Shown: positions 16,385 through 25,836, counted from the stretch's first letter. The stretch is 64,000 bases of DNA from Planotetraspora mira (GCF_016863275.1 NZ_BOOO01000042.1:91247-155246); one strand, 5' to 3'. The notes: generated by a model from the letters alone, not told the origin. Numbers and translations are program-made.

Positions 16385-17485
16385 TCAGAACTTGCCGGCC
16401 TTGACGTCGGCCACCGTCACCCGGGAGACCTTGAAGGTGGTCACGGACGAGGGCTTCTTTCCTGGGGCGCCGACCGCGGAGCGGATCGGCATCCCGGTCT
16501 TGGCGTCGATCGTCAGCACCTGTTCGTCGCTGCCGAGGAACAGCGCCCGTCCCGCCGTGAGGGTCAGCGTGGGCTGCCCGCCGGTCGTCGAATCCTTGAC
16601 GGTGACATCGGGAATGGTGGAGATCAGGCGGAGCACGCCCGCCCGGATCTTCGGGTTGGCCGCCCCGCGTGCCAGCGCGTCGACGCTGTTGATCCAGAGA
16701 TGGTTGTTGATGAGGTTCTGCAGGGCCTTGCCGGTGGGCTGCTTCGGCGGAGTCGTGACCCCCTTCTGCTTCAGAATGCGCGCCTCTTCGGCCAGGGCCT
16801 TGTCCCATGCCGCCTTCTGCTCGGCGGGGCTGAGGCCCAGCCCGAACGGGTTGGGCGTGGCGTTGACCATCTGCTTCCGAGCGGTGTCGAGGTCGCCCGT
16901 CGCCGCGAAGCGCGCCGCCGCCACCTCACGGGCGTTCACGTCCTCGGCGAGGTTGTCATGACCGGCGATCGCCGCAGGGAGGGCGCTCTCGGCGTCCGTC
17001 ACGTAGTACTCGCCGCTGTCGGTGTACAGGCTGTAGGTGACGTACGGCGACCTGCCGTTGACGGTCTGGTTGTTCACGACCAGCGACGCGTCTCCCGACA
17101 GGGAGCCGTCACTTGCCTTGATGTCGGTCACCAGGGCCACCAGCTTGATGTTGCCTGTGGGCGCCTGGGAGGTCGACCCGGCCGGCGCCGCGGGCTGGGG
17201 CGTCGACGGGGCGACGACCACGATGGCCGCCGCGGCCGCGAGCGCGCCGATGCCGGCTCCGATGCTGACCTTGCCCAGAATGCCCAAGCGGCGGTTACGC
17301 GTCCCGGAGAGTCTCCCTCTCCGCGCCGGAGCCGCGCCGGCCACTGGAGCCATCTCCTGCACCTGTGCGGGCTCGGACGCGGCCATCGCTCCTCGCAGCG
17401 TCATCCGCGCTCGCTCGTACGCCTCGGGCCGCAGGGGCGCGGTTTCCTTCAGCTGACTGACCAGGTCCATCTCGTCCACGATCAC
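16385..17485 (-). CDS. CU044_5270-type membrane protein, partner of the ECF sigma factor
   Basis: This is a 366-residue protein. A short cytoplasmic N-terminal region (~65 residues, with KETAPLRPEAYERARMTLRG) resembles the anti-sigma-like start of CU044_5270 proteins. One membrane helix lies at about 70-92 and an exported domain of ~270 residues ends in a PepSY-like IDAKTGMPIRSAV segment. The GTG start (17485) overlaps the sigma-factor stop by four bases and has GGAG upstream. The pairing suggests control of the sigma factor or signal sensing. Confidence 0.8.
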   Translation of the reverse strand: MIVDEMDLVSQLKETAPLRPEAYERARMTLRGAMAASEPAQVQEMAPVAGAAPARRGRLSGTRNRRLGILGKVSIGAGIGALAAAAAIVVVAPSTPQPAAPAGSTSQAPTGNIKLVALVTDIKASDGSLSGDASLVVNNQTVNGRSPYVTYSLYTDSGEYYVTDAESALPAAIAGHDNLAEDVNAREVAAARFAATGDLDTARKQMVNATPNPFGLGLSPAEQKAAWDKALAEEARILKQKGVTTPPKQPTGKALQNLINNHLWINSVDALARGAANPKIRAGVLRLISTIPDVTVKDSTTGGQPTLTLTAGRALFLGSDEQVLTIDAKTGMPIRSAVGAPGKKPSSVTTFKVSRVTVADVKAGKF

Positions 17486-18051
17486 TTGCTCTCCTTCACA
17501 CTGTTGAGATCGGTCAATAGCGCGGCCACTTCCGGCGCGCTCCGAAGCGTCATCCGGGCCTGATGCAGCAGGCGGCGTGCCGTCCCGGCCGGCATCCGGA
17601 GCGCCCGCGCGGCATCGGCGACGGTCAGGTCCTCCCAGGCGACCAGGGTCAGGACCTCTCGTTCCTCCGGCCTGAGCTTCGTCAGGGCCGCCCGGAGCAC
17701 CGCCTGGGTGTCCACGCGGGCGTCCACCGCCGGCCAGGGATCCCACCCGTTCGCCATGCTCGACACGTCCGGTACGAGATCCTCGGCCGGCCGGGACCGC
17801 CAGTAATGCCGCAGCCTGTTCAGTGCCACCCCGTAAAGCCATGGCCGCGCCTCACCGAACGAGCGGTCATAGGTCTTCCGGGACTCGAAGGCCGCCACCC
17901 ACACGTCGCCGAGCAGGTCCTCGGCCGCCTCACGCCCCACCCGCCGCGCGAGGTAAGCCCCGATCGCACTCTCGTGGCGGCGGATCACCTCCACAAAGGC
18001 TTCCTCGTCGCCGGCCAGCGATCTGCCGATCAGTTCTGCATCTGTCGTCAT
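17482..18051 (-). CDS. ECF (RpoE-like) RNA polymerase sigma factor
   Basis: This is a 189-residue protein. Region 2 is visible in FVEVIRRHESAIGAYLARRV, with AEDLLGDVWVAAFE and ARPWLYGVALNRLRHYWR in regions 2.1-2.4. Region 4 is a C-terminal helix-turn-helix (LRPEEREVLTLVAWEDLTVADAARALRMPAGTARRLLHQAR). ATG 18051 has GAGGAAGG upstream and fits the family start better than the in-frame 18087. It is translationally coupled to the downstream membrane protein by a GTGA overlap. Confidence 0.92.
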   Translation of the reverse strand: MTTDAELIGRSLAGDEEAFVEVIRRHESAIGAYLARRVGREAAEDLLGDVWVAAFESRKTYDRSFGEARPWLYGVALNRLRHYWRSRPAEDLVPDVSSMANGWDPWPAVDARVDTQAVLRAALTKLRPEEREVLTLVAWEDLTVADAARALRMPAGTARRLLHQARMTLRSAPEVAALLTDLNSVKESK

Positions 18052-18359
18052 GACCTTCCTCGACTTTGCTTGCCTTCCGTCCTGCAATTGCCAACTCGCC
18101 CCCCAAAGCGTTCAGAGCCGAGGAGAGCGATGCGCGGGCCGGGCCCGTCGGCCCGCGGCCAGGAATGTCGCTGGGGGTATGGGAGAACCGCTCCTCCGGT
18201 CGCTCAACCTGCTCGATCCCGCACCCCGCCGGTCCACGGCGCCACAGGACGGGTGAGAACGGCTCGCGTAGCCGTGTATCCGCGGCCGGCAAGTCGTTTT
18301 CGCAGGTGATGACAGGTTTTGGGTTCGAACCAACGTAGCGCGGCAGCACGAAAGTCTGA

Positions 18360-18505
18360 GTGGAGGCGTCGGTAAAGACGGGACTCCCGAAGATCGACAT
18401 CCACGACCTTCGGTACACGGGAAACACGTTCGCGTCGGCCACGGGCGCGACGCTCAAGAAACCGATGACCCGCGCGGGCCACTCCAGCACGGAAGCGGCC
18501 TGCAG
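18360..18505 (+). pseudogene. tyrosine integrase C-terminal remnant
   Basis: The frame reads IDIHDLRYTGNTFASATGATL and MTRAGHSST, the HxxR and GHxS/T blocks of phage-type tyrosine recombinases, with no N-terminal or core domain. It stops short of the catalytic Tyr and runs straight into the hairpin at 18513. The wider 18088-18638 interval holds nothing else I can support. Confidence 0.75.
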
Positions 18506-18512
18506 AAAGATC

Positions 18513-18548
18513 AAGGGCCCGGGTCGGGAATCATCCTCCGGCCCGGGC
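18513..18548. repeat. att hairpin remnant without tRNA part
   Basis: AAGATCAA then GGGCCCGGG with a complementary CGGCCCGGGC about 20 bases on matches the hairpin that precedes the tRNA-Gly scars at 48.9 and 50.7 kb (including the internal GGGAATCATCCTC of the 50.7-kb copy). The tRNA part has been lost. Confidence 0.65.
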
Positions 18549-18638
18549 GTATGCGGGTCGAGTGACTCATGTCCTGAGCCCGGCCTCCGCGTCGGAAACA
18601 AGTTGAGCTCGCGGAAAGCGCGCTGGCACGATCACCGT

Positions 18639-19289
18639 ATGGATCTGGTCGCGTCCTTGCCCGCTTTCGTGGTCGCTGTCGTGCTGATCTCGGCCTCGCC
18701 GGGGCCGGCGATGGCACTGATCTTCCGTCGCGCCGCGCTGCGTGGCTTCACCGGAGCGGTGCCCACGGTGCTGGGACTGGAGGCGGGCCTGTATGTCTGG
18801 GCGCTGTGCGCCGCAGGCGGCCTGGCCGCCCTGGTCGCCGCCTCGGAGGTGGCCTTCGTCGTCCTCCGCGTGATCGGTGGGCTGTTTCTGCTGTATCTCG
18901 GGGTGAAGGCCTGGCGTACGGCCTGGCGCAGCCGCGGGGCCGAAGTCACACCGGAGGTCGTTGAAGAGGCGCCGTCGCGCAGCGCGCGGGGCTGGTGGGC
19001 GGCCTTCGGCGAGGGCATCGTGGTGATGCTCGCGAACCCGAAAGCCGCAGTGTTCATGATCGCTTTCTATCCGCAGTTCGTGCCGTCGAACCGGCCGCTG
19101 TTCACCACCACAGCTCTGCTCGCGCTGGCACAGGTGGCGATCGAGACCGCTCTGTATCTCACCCTGGCGGCCGTGGTGGGCCGTGCCGGGGCCTGGTTCC
19201 GCCGGCCGGTGATCCGTCGTCGCCTGGAAGCTGTCAGCGGCGCCGTCCTCATTGCCCTGGGCCTGCGCGTGGCCACCTCGACCCACTGA
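18639..19289 (+). CDS. LysE-family amino acid/metabolite exporter
   Basis: This is a 216-residue inner-membrane protein with six predicted helices. The LysE/RhtB N-terminal signature is visible: SASPGPAMALIFRRA (about 18-32), then LGLEAGLYVWALCAAGGL and the LRVIGGLFLLYLGVKAWRTA block near 78-98. ANPKAAVFMIAFYPQF in the second half is also typical. The family exports amino acids or related small molecules by proton-coupled antiport. The ATG at 18639 was chosen; the open frame further upstream is the integrase remnant. Confidence 0.9.
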   Translation: MDLVASLPAFVVAVVLISASPGPAMALIFRRAALRGFTGAVPTVLGLEAGLYVWALCAAGGLAALVAASEVAFVVLRVIGGLFLLYLGVKAWRTAWRSRGAEVTPEVVEEAPSRSARGWWAAFGEGIVVMLANPKAAVFMIAFYPQFVPSNRPLFTTTALLALAQVAIETALYLTLAAVVGRAGAWFRRPVIRRRLEAVSGAVLIALGLRVATSTH

Positions 19290-19373
19290 CCGTTATTGCC
19301 TGCGACCTGCGGGCGGTGGGACGAGAGACCGCGTCAGGTATGGCGCGAAGACACGCGGCAGGACCGACAGGAA

Positions 19374-19877
19374 TCAGAAGTGGGTGGCGACGCCGTACAC
19401 CCTGCGCAACTGTGCCATGTCGTGCCGGTCCCGATCGGTCGGTTCGTAGCCCTGGTGGAAGTGGACCTGCTGCTCGACCGACATGCAGGCGATGGTCACG
19501 CCGAGGATCGTGCCGGTGGTGAAGGCGCTGGCGGGATAGGGGAAGACGTCCCCCTGGTCGTTGGCCGGCTGTACGGCGGAGCCGTCGGGCTGGAAGGTCA
19601 GCGGGTGCAGGTCGAGTTCCCGCTCGTCAGGATGGCGCATGACGAACCGGACAGGCCGTCCAGGGACGATGTCGTGTTTCTCGGCGAACCCGGCGTTCTC
19701 CAGGAGCTTGATCAGGGCGGGTTCCTGGGCGGCATCGTGCATCAGGTCCAGGTCCCGGTGGGGGCGGGTGACCTCGCCGATGAGCGCGTCGATGCCCCAG
19801 CCCCCGCCGACCCAGACCCCGCATCCACCGTCGTGGAGCAGCCGGACGATCTCGATGACGTCAGTAGCCTTGAACAC
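19374..19877 (-). CDS. aminoglycoside/lincosamide nucleotidyltransferase-like protein
   Basis: This is a 167-residue single-domain nucleotidyltransferase. The signature GGGWGIDALIGEVTRPHRDLDL (about residues 23-44) is the GGW-x2-D ... H-x-D-x-D metal-binding core of ANT(2'')/Lnu-like enzymes and their unstudied relatives. DERELDLHP supplies a further acidic residue. Known members adenylylate aminoglycosides or lincosamides, but most chromosomal homologues are uncharacterised, so resistance is inference. It is convergent with the LysE gene. Confidence 0.8.
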   Translation of the reverse strand: MFKATDVIEIVRLLHDGGCGVWVGGGWGIDALIGEVTRPHRDLDLMHDAAQEPALIKLLENAGFAEKHDIVPGRPVRFVMRHPDERELDLHPLTFQPDGSAVQPANDQGDVFPYPASAFTTGTILGVTIACMSVEQQVHFHQGYEPTDRDRHDMAQLRRVYGVATHF

Positions 19878-19984
19878 GACGGAGACCCTACCTGCCGTCG
19901 CTCAATTGGGGCGAGCCATTTGCGCCGGGTGCGGCGTTTGTCGTGGCTCCTGCCTCTCCATTCATGATTCGCTAGGTTCTGTCT

Positions 19985-20986
19985 ATGCCGAATTTCGACG
20001 TCTGGGCGCGACTCTCCCTCTGGGCCGATCGCACCACGCCACGTGTCGTCCAAGTCGGCCGGTGCCTTCTCGCAATCAATGCGGTGACCGTTTCGATGGC
20101 GGTAAGCGGATGTGCCGCCGATGGTGACAGGACATCGACGGAATCGGTACGGCATTCGGCCGTCTGGAGACTCCCTGTCAACCCTTATCCGAATGTGCGG
20201 GACCAGATGGACGGGCTCTTCGCCGGAATCGGCACCAGGCTGTCCGCGATTGAAGAGCTGTCGTGGCGTTGCATGAGAGACAAGGGCTTGAAATATGTTA
20301 AGCAGCCACCGCTGAAGAAGGACGTAAATCCGACAATGGGCGACCCGGGTTACGGGTTGAGCGTCGCGGAGGCACGTAGTAACGGATACGGGACTCAGAC
20401 CAATCTGAACGAAGTTGCCGGAGGTGAGGATCCCTACCGCGACCAGTCCGATGCCGAGCGTCAGAGGTGGGGGGACGCCTACTTCGGGCCCTCGTCGGCA
20501 GCGAAGGTCCAGGTGACATTGCCTAACGGCGCCGTCGTGGAAACCTCCTCAGAGGGGTGCCTGGCGGAGGCGCAGAAGCAAGTCTTCGGTTCGCTGGAGC
20601 AGATGCTCAAGTCGGAGAATTTCGCGGGGAACCTTCCTATTGAGGTCAGAAAGCGGGCGAACGCCGATCCGGCCATGCGCTCCCTGAACGCCTCGTGGTC
20701 AGCGTGCATGGCCAAACAGGGTTATGCGGGTCTGGCAGAACCCATCGCAGCACGGGCAAAGGCCGGAGAGTTCTACAAGAACGCCGACGGCGGTTTCGCA
20801 GCCGAGGCCAAACTGGCGGTCGCCGACTCGTCATGCGAGAGGAGCATCGGCTACGGGCCTGCACGCAAACGCCTTGAAGATCTCTATTACACTGCTGCGC
20901 TCATCCATTACGAGCCTGAGGTGACCGCGGTGCAGGAGGTCAACTCGGCAGCCCTCGCTCGGGCCCGGAAGATTCTGGCTTCATGA
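19985..20986 (+). CDS. putative lipoprotein of unknown function
   Basis: This is a 333-residue protein with a lipoprotein leader (hydrophobic LLAINAVTVSMAVSGC, lipobox Cys near residue 43; an unusually long n-region, so a later start is possible). The mature part is soluble with scattered Cys (WRCMRDKG, SEGCLAEA, WSACMAKQGY, DSSCERS) in a spacing seen in large actinomycete lipoprotein families of unknown function. Its stop overlaps the convergent MFS gene stop by six bases. Confidence 0.65.
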   Translation: MPNFDVWARLSLWADRTTPRVVQVGRCLLAINAVTVSMAVSGCAADGDRTSTESVRHSAVWRLPVNPYPNVRDQMDGLFAGIGTRLSAIEELSWRCMRDKGLKYVKQPPLKKDVNPTMGDPGYGLSVAEARSNGYGTQTNLNEVAGGEDPYRDQSDAERQRWGDAYFGPSSAAKVQVTLPNGAVVETSSEGCLAEAQKQVFGSLEQMLKSENFAGNLPIEVRKRANADPAMRSLNASWSACMAKQGYAGLAEPIAARAKAGEFYKNADGGFAAEAKLAVADSSCERSIGYGPARKRLEDLYYTAALIHYEPEVTAVQEVNSAALARARKILAS

Positions 20987-22267
20987 TTGGCGATTTGCCG
21001 GCGGGCGCAGAAGAGGCGTCGCGGGCCGTCCCGGCCGCCCCACTGCCATGAGGGCCGACAGCAAGGCCGGGGTCGCCGCCAGCACGAAGCAAAGCGACAG
21101 AGACAGGCCGTCCACGAGAAGGCCGATGGCCGCCGTACCCATGGAGGCGCCGGTGTTGAAGGCGGTATTGACCCACGCGCCCGCCTGGGTCCGGTTCTCC
21201 GGCTTGGCGAACTCGTCGGCGAGCAGGTAGGCGGTGGTCAGGGCGGGGGCCACGAACAGGCCGACGACGCATGTCATCGCGACCAGGGCGTACAGATTCG
21301 GGGAGGCTCCGGCCGCGGCAAGCGCGAGGCCCAGGCCGGCGGCCAGCACCGGCAGCCGCACCCGGCCGGAAACGCGCCAGGAGACGGCACCGTAGGTCAG
21401 ACCGGCGACCGCGCTGCCGGCTGACAGCGCGGCCTCGACCCATGCCACCGCGGTGGTCTGGTGATGCCGTTCGGCGAAGACCACCATGAGCAGGCTCAGC
21501 GCACCCAGGCACAGGCCTACCGCGGCTGACGTCGCGACGGGCAGAAGCAGCGCGCCTGAGACGCGCATCCACGGTCGCCGAGGTGACGTTGGCGCCGGGT
21601 CCGCGCCAGGCCCTTCATACGGAGCGACGACCGAGGCGGTGTCCGCCCGCAGCGACTGGGCGGCGCGTATCGCTGGTGACGACACGAGGGCGAAGGTTCC
21701 GATCGTTATCAGGGCGGCGCTCAGGATCACCCCCGCCGCGGGAGTGGCGAGTGCGGCCAGCAGCCCGGCCAGCAACGGCCCGGTGATGAAGAGGAGTTCC
21801 TCGGCGACGGTGTCCAGGGTGTAGGCGCGTTGCAGCAACTGCCGGTCGGGCAGGAGATCGCTCCACAGCGTGCGCATGACGGGCCCCAGCGGGGGTGCGC
21901 ACCCGCCCGCCGCGATCGCCAGAGCCGTCAGCAGCCACCCGGAGGTCCCTGGTCGCCAGGTGAGGACGGCCAGGCAGATCAGCAGCAGTGCGTAAAGGGC
22001 GGTCATCGGAGGTAGAGCCCTGCGTGGTCCGTAGCGGTCGATCAGCCCGGCCCGCAGCGGGGAGAGCAGGGAGTTGGTGAGCCCGAACAGGGCGATGACG
22101 CCGCCGGCAAGGGCGTAGGAACCGGTGGTTCCAGTGAGCGCCAACGTCAGGGAGAGGAAGACCGTCCCGTAGGACAGACGGCCCAGCAGCGCGGCACCAA
22201 AGGCGCGCCTGGCCAGGGGATGGGAGAGGACAGCTCTGTACGACGGGGGCCGCGAAGGCGAAGACAT
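20981..22267 (-). CDS. MFS transporter
   Basis: This is a 428-residue protein with 12 predicted helices. The loop 2-3 MFS motif appears in degenerate form as LRAGLIDRYGPRRALPP (about 73-89). The closest look-alikes are actinobacterial DHA1-like drug or metabolite exporters. There is no local regulator; the upstream 450 bases contain no gene I can support. The substrate is unknown. Confidence 0.85.
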   Translation of the reverse strand: MSSPSRPPSYRAVLSHPLARRAFGAALLGRLSYGTVFLSLTLALTGTTGSYALAGGVIALFGLTNSLLSPLRAGLIDRYGPRRALPPMTALYALLLICLAVLTWRPGTSGWLLTALAIAAGGCAPPLGPVMRTLWSDLLPDRQLLQRAYTLDTVAEELLFITGPLLAGLLAALATPAAGVILSAALITIGTFALVSSPAIRAAQSLRADTASVVAPYEGPGADPAPTSPRRPWMRVSGALLLPVATSAAVGLCLGALSLLMVVFAERHHQTTAVAWVEAALSAGSAVAGLTYGAVSWRVSGRVRLPVLAAGLGLALAAAGASPNLYALVAMTCVVGLFVAPALTTAYLLADEFAKPENRTQAGAWVNTAFNTGASMGTAAIGLLVDGLSLSLCFVLAATPALLSALMAVGRPGRPATPLLRPPANRQS

Positions 22268-22436
22268 GGGGAATGTCCCTCAGAAAGGCAGCGCGCATCC
22301 GAGGCGCCGCGAAGTGCTATGACGCGGAAGTGCCGCACGCGATCGATGCGGCTGATTCGGCGTCTTAGGCACGGGCGAGGAACATGCCTGTAACGCTAAC
22401 AGCGCCCCAGGACACCCGACAAGACCAAGATCGTGT

Positions 22437-22556
22437 TCAGGCCACGCGCAGAGAGCTGATCATGGTGTTGATGTCCGGCCAGAGCTTCTTGTGGGGTAGT
22501 CCACGGTCGGATTGAGGCAGCGATGGCTCCACCACCGGGCGTAGCGTTGCCCCCAA
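22437..22556 (-). pseudogene. possible C-terminal coding remnant
   Basis: The minus strand reads an uninterrupted tail containing VVEPSLPQSDRGLPHKKLWP and DINTMISSLRVA before a TGA at 22439-22437, with no plausible start upstream. Composition is protein-like, but I cannot identify the family. The rest of 22268-22715 shows no gene. Confidence 0.3.
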
Positions 22557-22715
22557 TTGCTAGCTCCTGCGCGGATTGAGTGGGCCGATTGTGACATAAA
22601 GCTGATCTTCTTGAGGGATGTGTGGTTGGGCCCGGCCACGGAAAGGCGGGCGGGGCGATCGACAGAAAGCGCCCATGATCGAGAAGGGTTTTCTCATGAT
22701 GCTTCGCCGACCCTC

Positions 22716-23126
22716 ATGAACGACGCATCCGGCCCTGTGCACCAGTCGCGGCAGAAAGTCGGCTTCCTCTTCATACGGAATGTGGTCGTAGTACTGCTCC
22801 CGCTGATCGCGGTGGTGGGGCCGCTGATGACAGGAGTCGAAGCCGGCGACCAGCGGGCCGCCGAACAAGTCTGCGCTCAGCACCGCATGGTGGTCAGGAT
22901 GCTGCATTACCCTCCGAAAGGGGCGCAGGCCACTGAGGTGATCTGCACCCCCTCCGGGCAGTGGGACGACCGGCACGCCTATGAGCTGCCCGAACCCGGC
23001 CTGCCAGGGCTGTTAGGCGGATTTTTCATACCGTTCGTGTGCCTGCTCTACGTCGCGTCCGGCTGCGTGACGCTGGCGGTGTGGAACATGATCGTCCGTC
23101 TTTTCCGGGTCAGATCGGCGCGGTGA
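22716..23126 (+). CDS. small two-helix membrane protein
   Basis: From ATG 22716 the product has 136 residues: helix at about 17-36 (LFIRNVVVVLLPLIAVVGPL), an extracytoplasmic loop with two Cys and TEVICTPSGQWDD, and a second helix near 97-125 before a short basic tail. The open frame extends to 22557 without a better start. It overlaps the following 49-residue gene by GTGA, so the two are a translational pair. Family unknown. Confidence 0.55.
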   Translation: MNDASGPVHQSRQKVGFLFIRNVVVVLLPLIAVVGPLMTGVEAGDQRAAEQVCAQHRMVVRMLHYPPKGAQATEVICTPSGQWDDRHAYELPEPGLPGLLGGFFIPFVCLLYVASGCVTLAVWNMIVRLFRVRSAR

Positions 23127-23272
23127 ACAAGCGGCGGATGGGGGATCGGGGTGAGCTGCCGGCCGCCTGGGCGGCCGCGCTGGATCCGTGGGAGAACGAC
23201 TCCGGGGCAAGCTGCGAGAGTTGCGGTTCCACCTTCATCGTGAGTCGGTACGGATCACCTACTGACTGGTGA
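23123..23272 (+). CDS. 49-residue hypothetical protein with CxxC
   Basis: A GTG start overlaps the preceding membrane-protein stop by four bases, which argues that this short frame is real. The product contains one CESCGS half-zinc-ribbon followed by TFIVSRYG, and an acidic/aromatic middle (AALDPWENDSG). Metal binding would require dimerisation or a partner. Function unknown. Confidence 0.5.
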   Translation: MNKRRMGDRGELPAAWAAALDPWENDSGASCESCGSTFIVSRYGSPTDW

Positions 23273-23324
23273 GCCTGGCCATCGCGTGGCAGATCAAGGT
23301 GCGGGCGGTGGAAGGCTGACCCTC

Positions 23325-24110
23325 ATGATGTCGATATCCCAGCCCGAACCGGCGCGCGCTGCCATGACAGTGGGCGGGCGCCGCCTGTCCTACCTCGACT
23401 TCGGGGGACCGGGGCGGTCTCTGCTCGCCTTGCACGGCCACTTCAACGAGGGCCGCACCTTCACCAACCTGGCGCGCGCATTGGCTCCCGATTGGCGAGT
23501 CGTGGCCCTCGACCAGCGTGGGCACGGCTTCTCAGACAGGGGATCGGACTTCTCCCGCGCAGGCTACGTCAACGATGCCGCCGCGCTCATCGCCCACCTC
23601 GGCTTGAGCGATGTGGTGGTGCTCGGACACTCGCTCGGCGGCGTCAACGCCTATCAGCTCGCCGCACGCCACCCCGACTTGGTCAGCGCACTCATCATCG
23701 AGGACATCGGCACCGAAATCGACGATGACCTGTCCTTCTGCCTGACATGGCCGCACCGGGCACCCACCCGCACGGCCCTGGTCGAACAACTCGGTGATTC
23801 GGTCCGCTACCTGACCGACGCCATCCGCGAATACCCCGACGGCTGGGGCCTGGCCTTCCGCCCACAGGACATGGTCACCTCCGTCGGCCAGGTCAACGGC
23901 AACCATTGGGACGACTGGCTCGCCACCGACTGCCCCGCCCTGCTCATCCACGGCACCCGAAGCGACACGCTCACCGCGGAACACGCCAAGGCGATGGCAG
24001 CGCGCCGTCCCAACACCGAGTTCGCTGAACTCGCGACCGGACACACCGTGCACGAGACCGATCCTGCCGGGTTCGCTGCGACGGTGGGCGCATTCCTCGC
24101 CACGCTGTGA
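23325..24110 (+). CDS. alpha/beta hydrolase
   Basis: This is a 261-residue canonical hydrolase: LALHGHFNEG oxyanion loop, ALDQRGHGFSD, nucleophile elbow GHSLGG, an Asp in HGTRSDTL and the catalytic His in ATGHTVHETDP. The order and spacing match the esterase/haloperoxidase-like branch. ATG 23325 has GGAAGG eight bases upstream, better than the in-frame 23286. No pathway context is visible; the AraC gene that follows is convergent. Confidence 0.85.
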   Translation: MMSISQPEPARAAMTVGGRRLSYLDFGGPGRSLLALHGHFNEGRTFTNLARALAPDWRVVALDQRGHGFSDRGSDFSRAGYVNDAAALIAHLGLSDVVVLGHSLGGVNAYQLAARHPDLVSALIIEDIGTEIDDDLSFCLTWPHRAPTRTALVEQLGDSVRYLTDAIREYPDGWGLAFRPQDMVTSVGQVNGNHWDDWLATDCPALLIHGTRSDTLTAEHAKAMAARRPNTEFAELATGHTVHETDPAGFAATVGAFLATL

Positions 24111-24156
24111 CCGGAGTCACGACCAACTGGTAGGTGCCGGCCCGCGTTGGAGATCG

Positions 24157-25062
24157 CTACAGATGCAGGGTTCCGCTGCGGGCGCGGTGCTCAAGCGGTG
24201 AGTGTCCGTGCAGGCGGCGGAAAGCCGTGCTGAAGGCGCGGACGTCGGGGTAGCCGCAGGCCCTGGCCACCTCCGTCACCGTGGGACCCGTGTCCAGCAG
24301 CAGGGCGGCGGCCAGCTCGAGCCGCATCCTGCGCAGGGTCGCCATCAGGGACGCGCCCGTCTGCTCGCGAAACATCCGCTCGGCGTGCCGTTCGGACAGG
24401 TGGACGGTGGCGGCCACATCCCTGACCCTGACCGGCCGGCACAGGTTGTCGGCGAGGTGCCGTCGCATCGCCGCCACCACCTGGGATGGCCGGTCCCTGG
24501 GAGGCGGCTCGACCTGCAGGTCGTCCTCGTTCGCGAACGCCCTGGCGGTGTCCACCACCAGCGCGGCGCCGAGACCGGCCAGGCCGGCGTCGTACCCGGA
24601 CCGCACCGGGTCGGCATACCCCGCGAGTGCGGTGACGACCTCGGCCAGCGAGCCGGTACGGCGCGACACCACGGGACCGGCGGGGTCGGTGAGGCCGGAC
24701 CACCAGCCACGCTCGTCCGGTCCCGGAGCCTCCCGGCCGCCCCGCAGGGTGAAGCCCCAGAAGGCGATGCCGAGCGGGTCCTCCCGGCTCGACTCGATCT
24801 CGTGCACATCACCCGGCCTGGCCAGGAACACCTCACCGGTGCCGACGTCATGGTGTTCCCCACCGACACTGAACCGTCCTGCGCCGGTGTAGGCCAGGCA
24901 AACCTCGTAGAAGGAGTGCCGGTGCCAGTAGTTGCGCCAGGCGGGCTTGGTGTAGAACCCCCAGCTGACGAAGTCAGCCCTGAACCCTCCGACCTGGCAG
25001 GTGTCCAGCAGGCCGGTCAGGTCGGGCAGCCGACCGGCACCGGCCACGTCCGCCAAGCTCAA
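24157..25062 (-). CDS. AraC-family regulator with cupin sensor domain
   Basis: This is a 301-residue protein. The N-terminal AraC-binding cupin includes WHRHSFYEVCLAYTGAGRF and VFLARPGDVHEIES (about 45-100). The C-terminal double HTH spans about 195-298 (VRDVAATVHLSERHAERMF; VTEVARACGYPDVRAFSTAF). It overlaps the stop of the dioxygenase gene upstream by four bases, so both are one operon. Two 19-bp direct repeats in front of that operon are the likely binding site. Confidence 0.92.
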   Translation of the reverse strand: MSLADVAGAGRLPDLTGLLDTCQVGGFRADFVSWGFYTKPAWRNYWHRHSFYEVCLAYTGAGRFSVGGEHHDVGTGEVFLARPGDVHEIESSREDPLGIAFWGFTLRGGREAPGPDERGWWSGLTDPAGPVVSRRTGSLAEVVTALAGYADPVRSGYDAGLAGLGAALVVDTARAFANEDDLQVEPPPRDRPSQVVAAMRRHLADNLCRPVRVRDVAATVHLSERHAERMFREQTGASLMATLRRMRLELAAALLLDTGPTVTEVARACGYPDVRAFSTAFRRLHGHSPLEHRARSGTLHL

Positions 25063-25823
25063 GCCTGTCTCCTGCCTGTCGGGTCCACTCCGGACAGCAT
25101 CATGCCCTGCCCCAGTGACCAGTCGTGCGCCTGGATCGCCGGCGGGTCGGCCGGGTCGCGGAACTGCACCAGCCAGGTGGTCCTGGCCTCGTCGCTGACG
25201 TTCACACCCGAGCCGTGAACGGTCAGGTAGGAGAAGAACAGCACGTCCCCCGCCTCCGCAGGCAGCGGCGTCGCGGCCTCGAAGGGTACGTCGGTGAGGT
25301 GATGGCCATCCTCGGGGTCGTGCTCCCGCGGACCCTGGAGGTGGCTGCCCGGCACGACGCGGACGCAGCCCTTGAGCTCCGGCGCGTCGTCCAGGTGGAA
25401 TATCGCGGCGCCGACCCGATGATGGGTGTGGGGGAAGAACGGGTGGTCCTGGTGCAGCGGGAACGGCGAGCCGTTCTCCGGCGGCTTCACGAACAGTTTG
25501 GTGTGGTGCAGCTGTACGTTCGGCACCCCCAGCACGGCCGCGGCGACGGAGGTGAACCGCTCATCCACCAGCAACCGGGAGAACGCCGCCGCGTAGAACT
25601 GCGCGTCATGCAGGTGCTGCAGCCGCGTCGGCGCACCGGCCGTGAGCGCAGCGGCCGAACCCCAGGTCGGGTCCTCGCCTTGGTCCTGCCGCCCGAGCAG
25701 GTCATGGGCCACCCGGCGGTACGCCGCCGCCTCATCCCTGGTCAGCAGGCCCTTCACCAGAACGTACCCGTGCTCGGCGTAGTGGCCGGCGAGGGTTTGC
25801 AGATCGATCGTGGTCACGGTCAT
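25059..25823 (-). CDS. phytanoyl-CoA dioxygenase (PhyH) family Fe(II)/2-oxoglutarate enzyme
   Basis: This is a 254-residue protein with the 2-oxoglutarate dioxygenase facial triad HQD (His124, Asp126) and distal His203 (HGSGVN). A conserved Arg about ten residues on (RTTW, ~214) would bind the 2-oxoglutarate carboxylate. PhyH-like enzymes hydroxylate lipids, amino acids or natural products; this one has no biosynthetic neighbours, so its substrate is probably a sensed catabolite. It is translationally coupled (ATGA/TGA overlap) to the AraC regulator downstream. Confidence 0.88.
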   Translation of the reverse strand: MTVTTIDLQTLAGHYAEHGYVLVKGLLTRDEAAAYRRVAHDLLGRQDQGEDPTWGSAAALTAGAPTRLQHLHDAQFYAAAFSRLLVDERFTSVAAAVLGVPNVQLHHTKLFVKPPENGSPFPLHQDHPFFPHTHHRVGAAIFHLDDAPELKGCVRVVPGSHLQGPREHDPEDGHHLTDVPFEAATPLPAEAGDVLFFSYLTVHGSGVNVSDEARTTWLVQFRDPADPPAIQAHDWSLGQGMMLSGVDPTGRRQA

Positions 25824-25836
25824 CGCGTCTTCCTGT

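Noticed and set aside
18313..18345. GGGTTCGAACC that resembles a tRNA T-loop
   Set aside because: No acceptor, anticodon or D arm can be folded around it.
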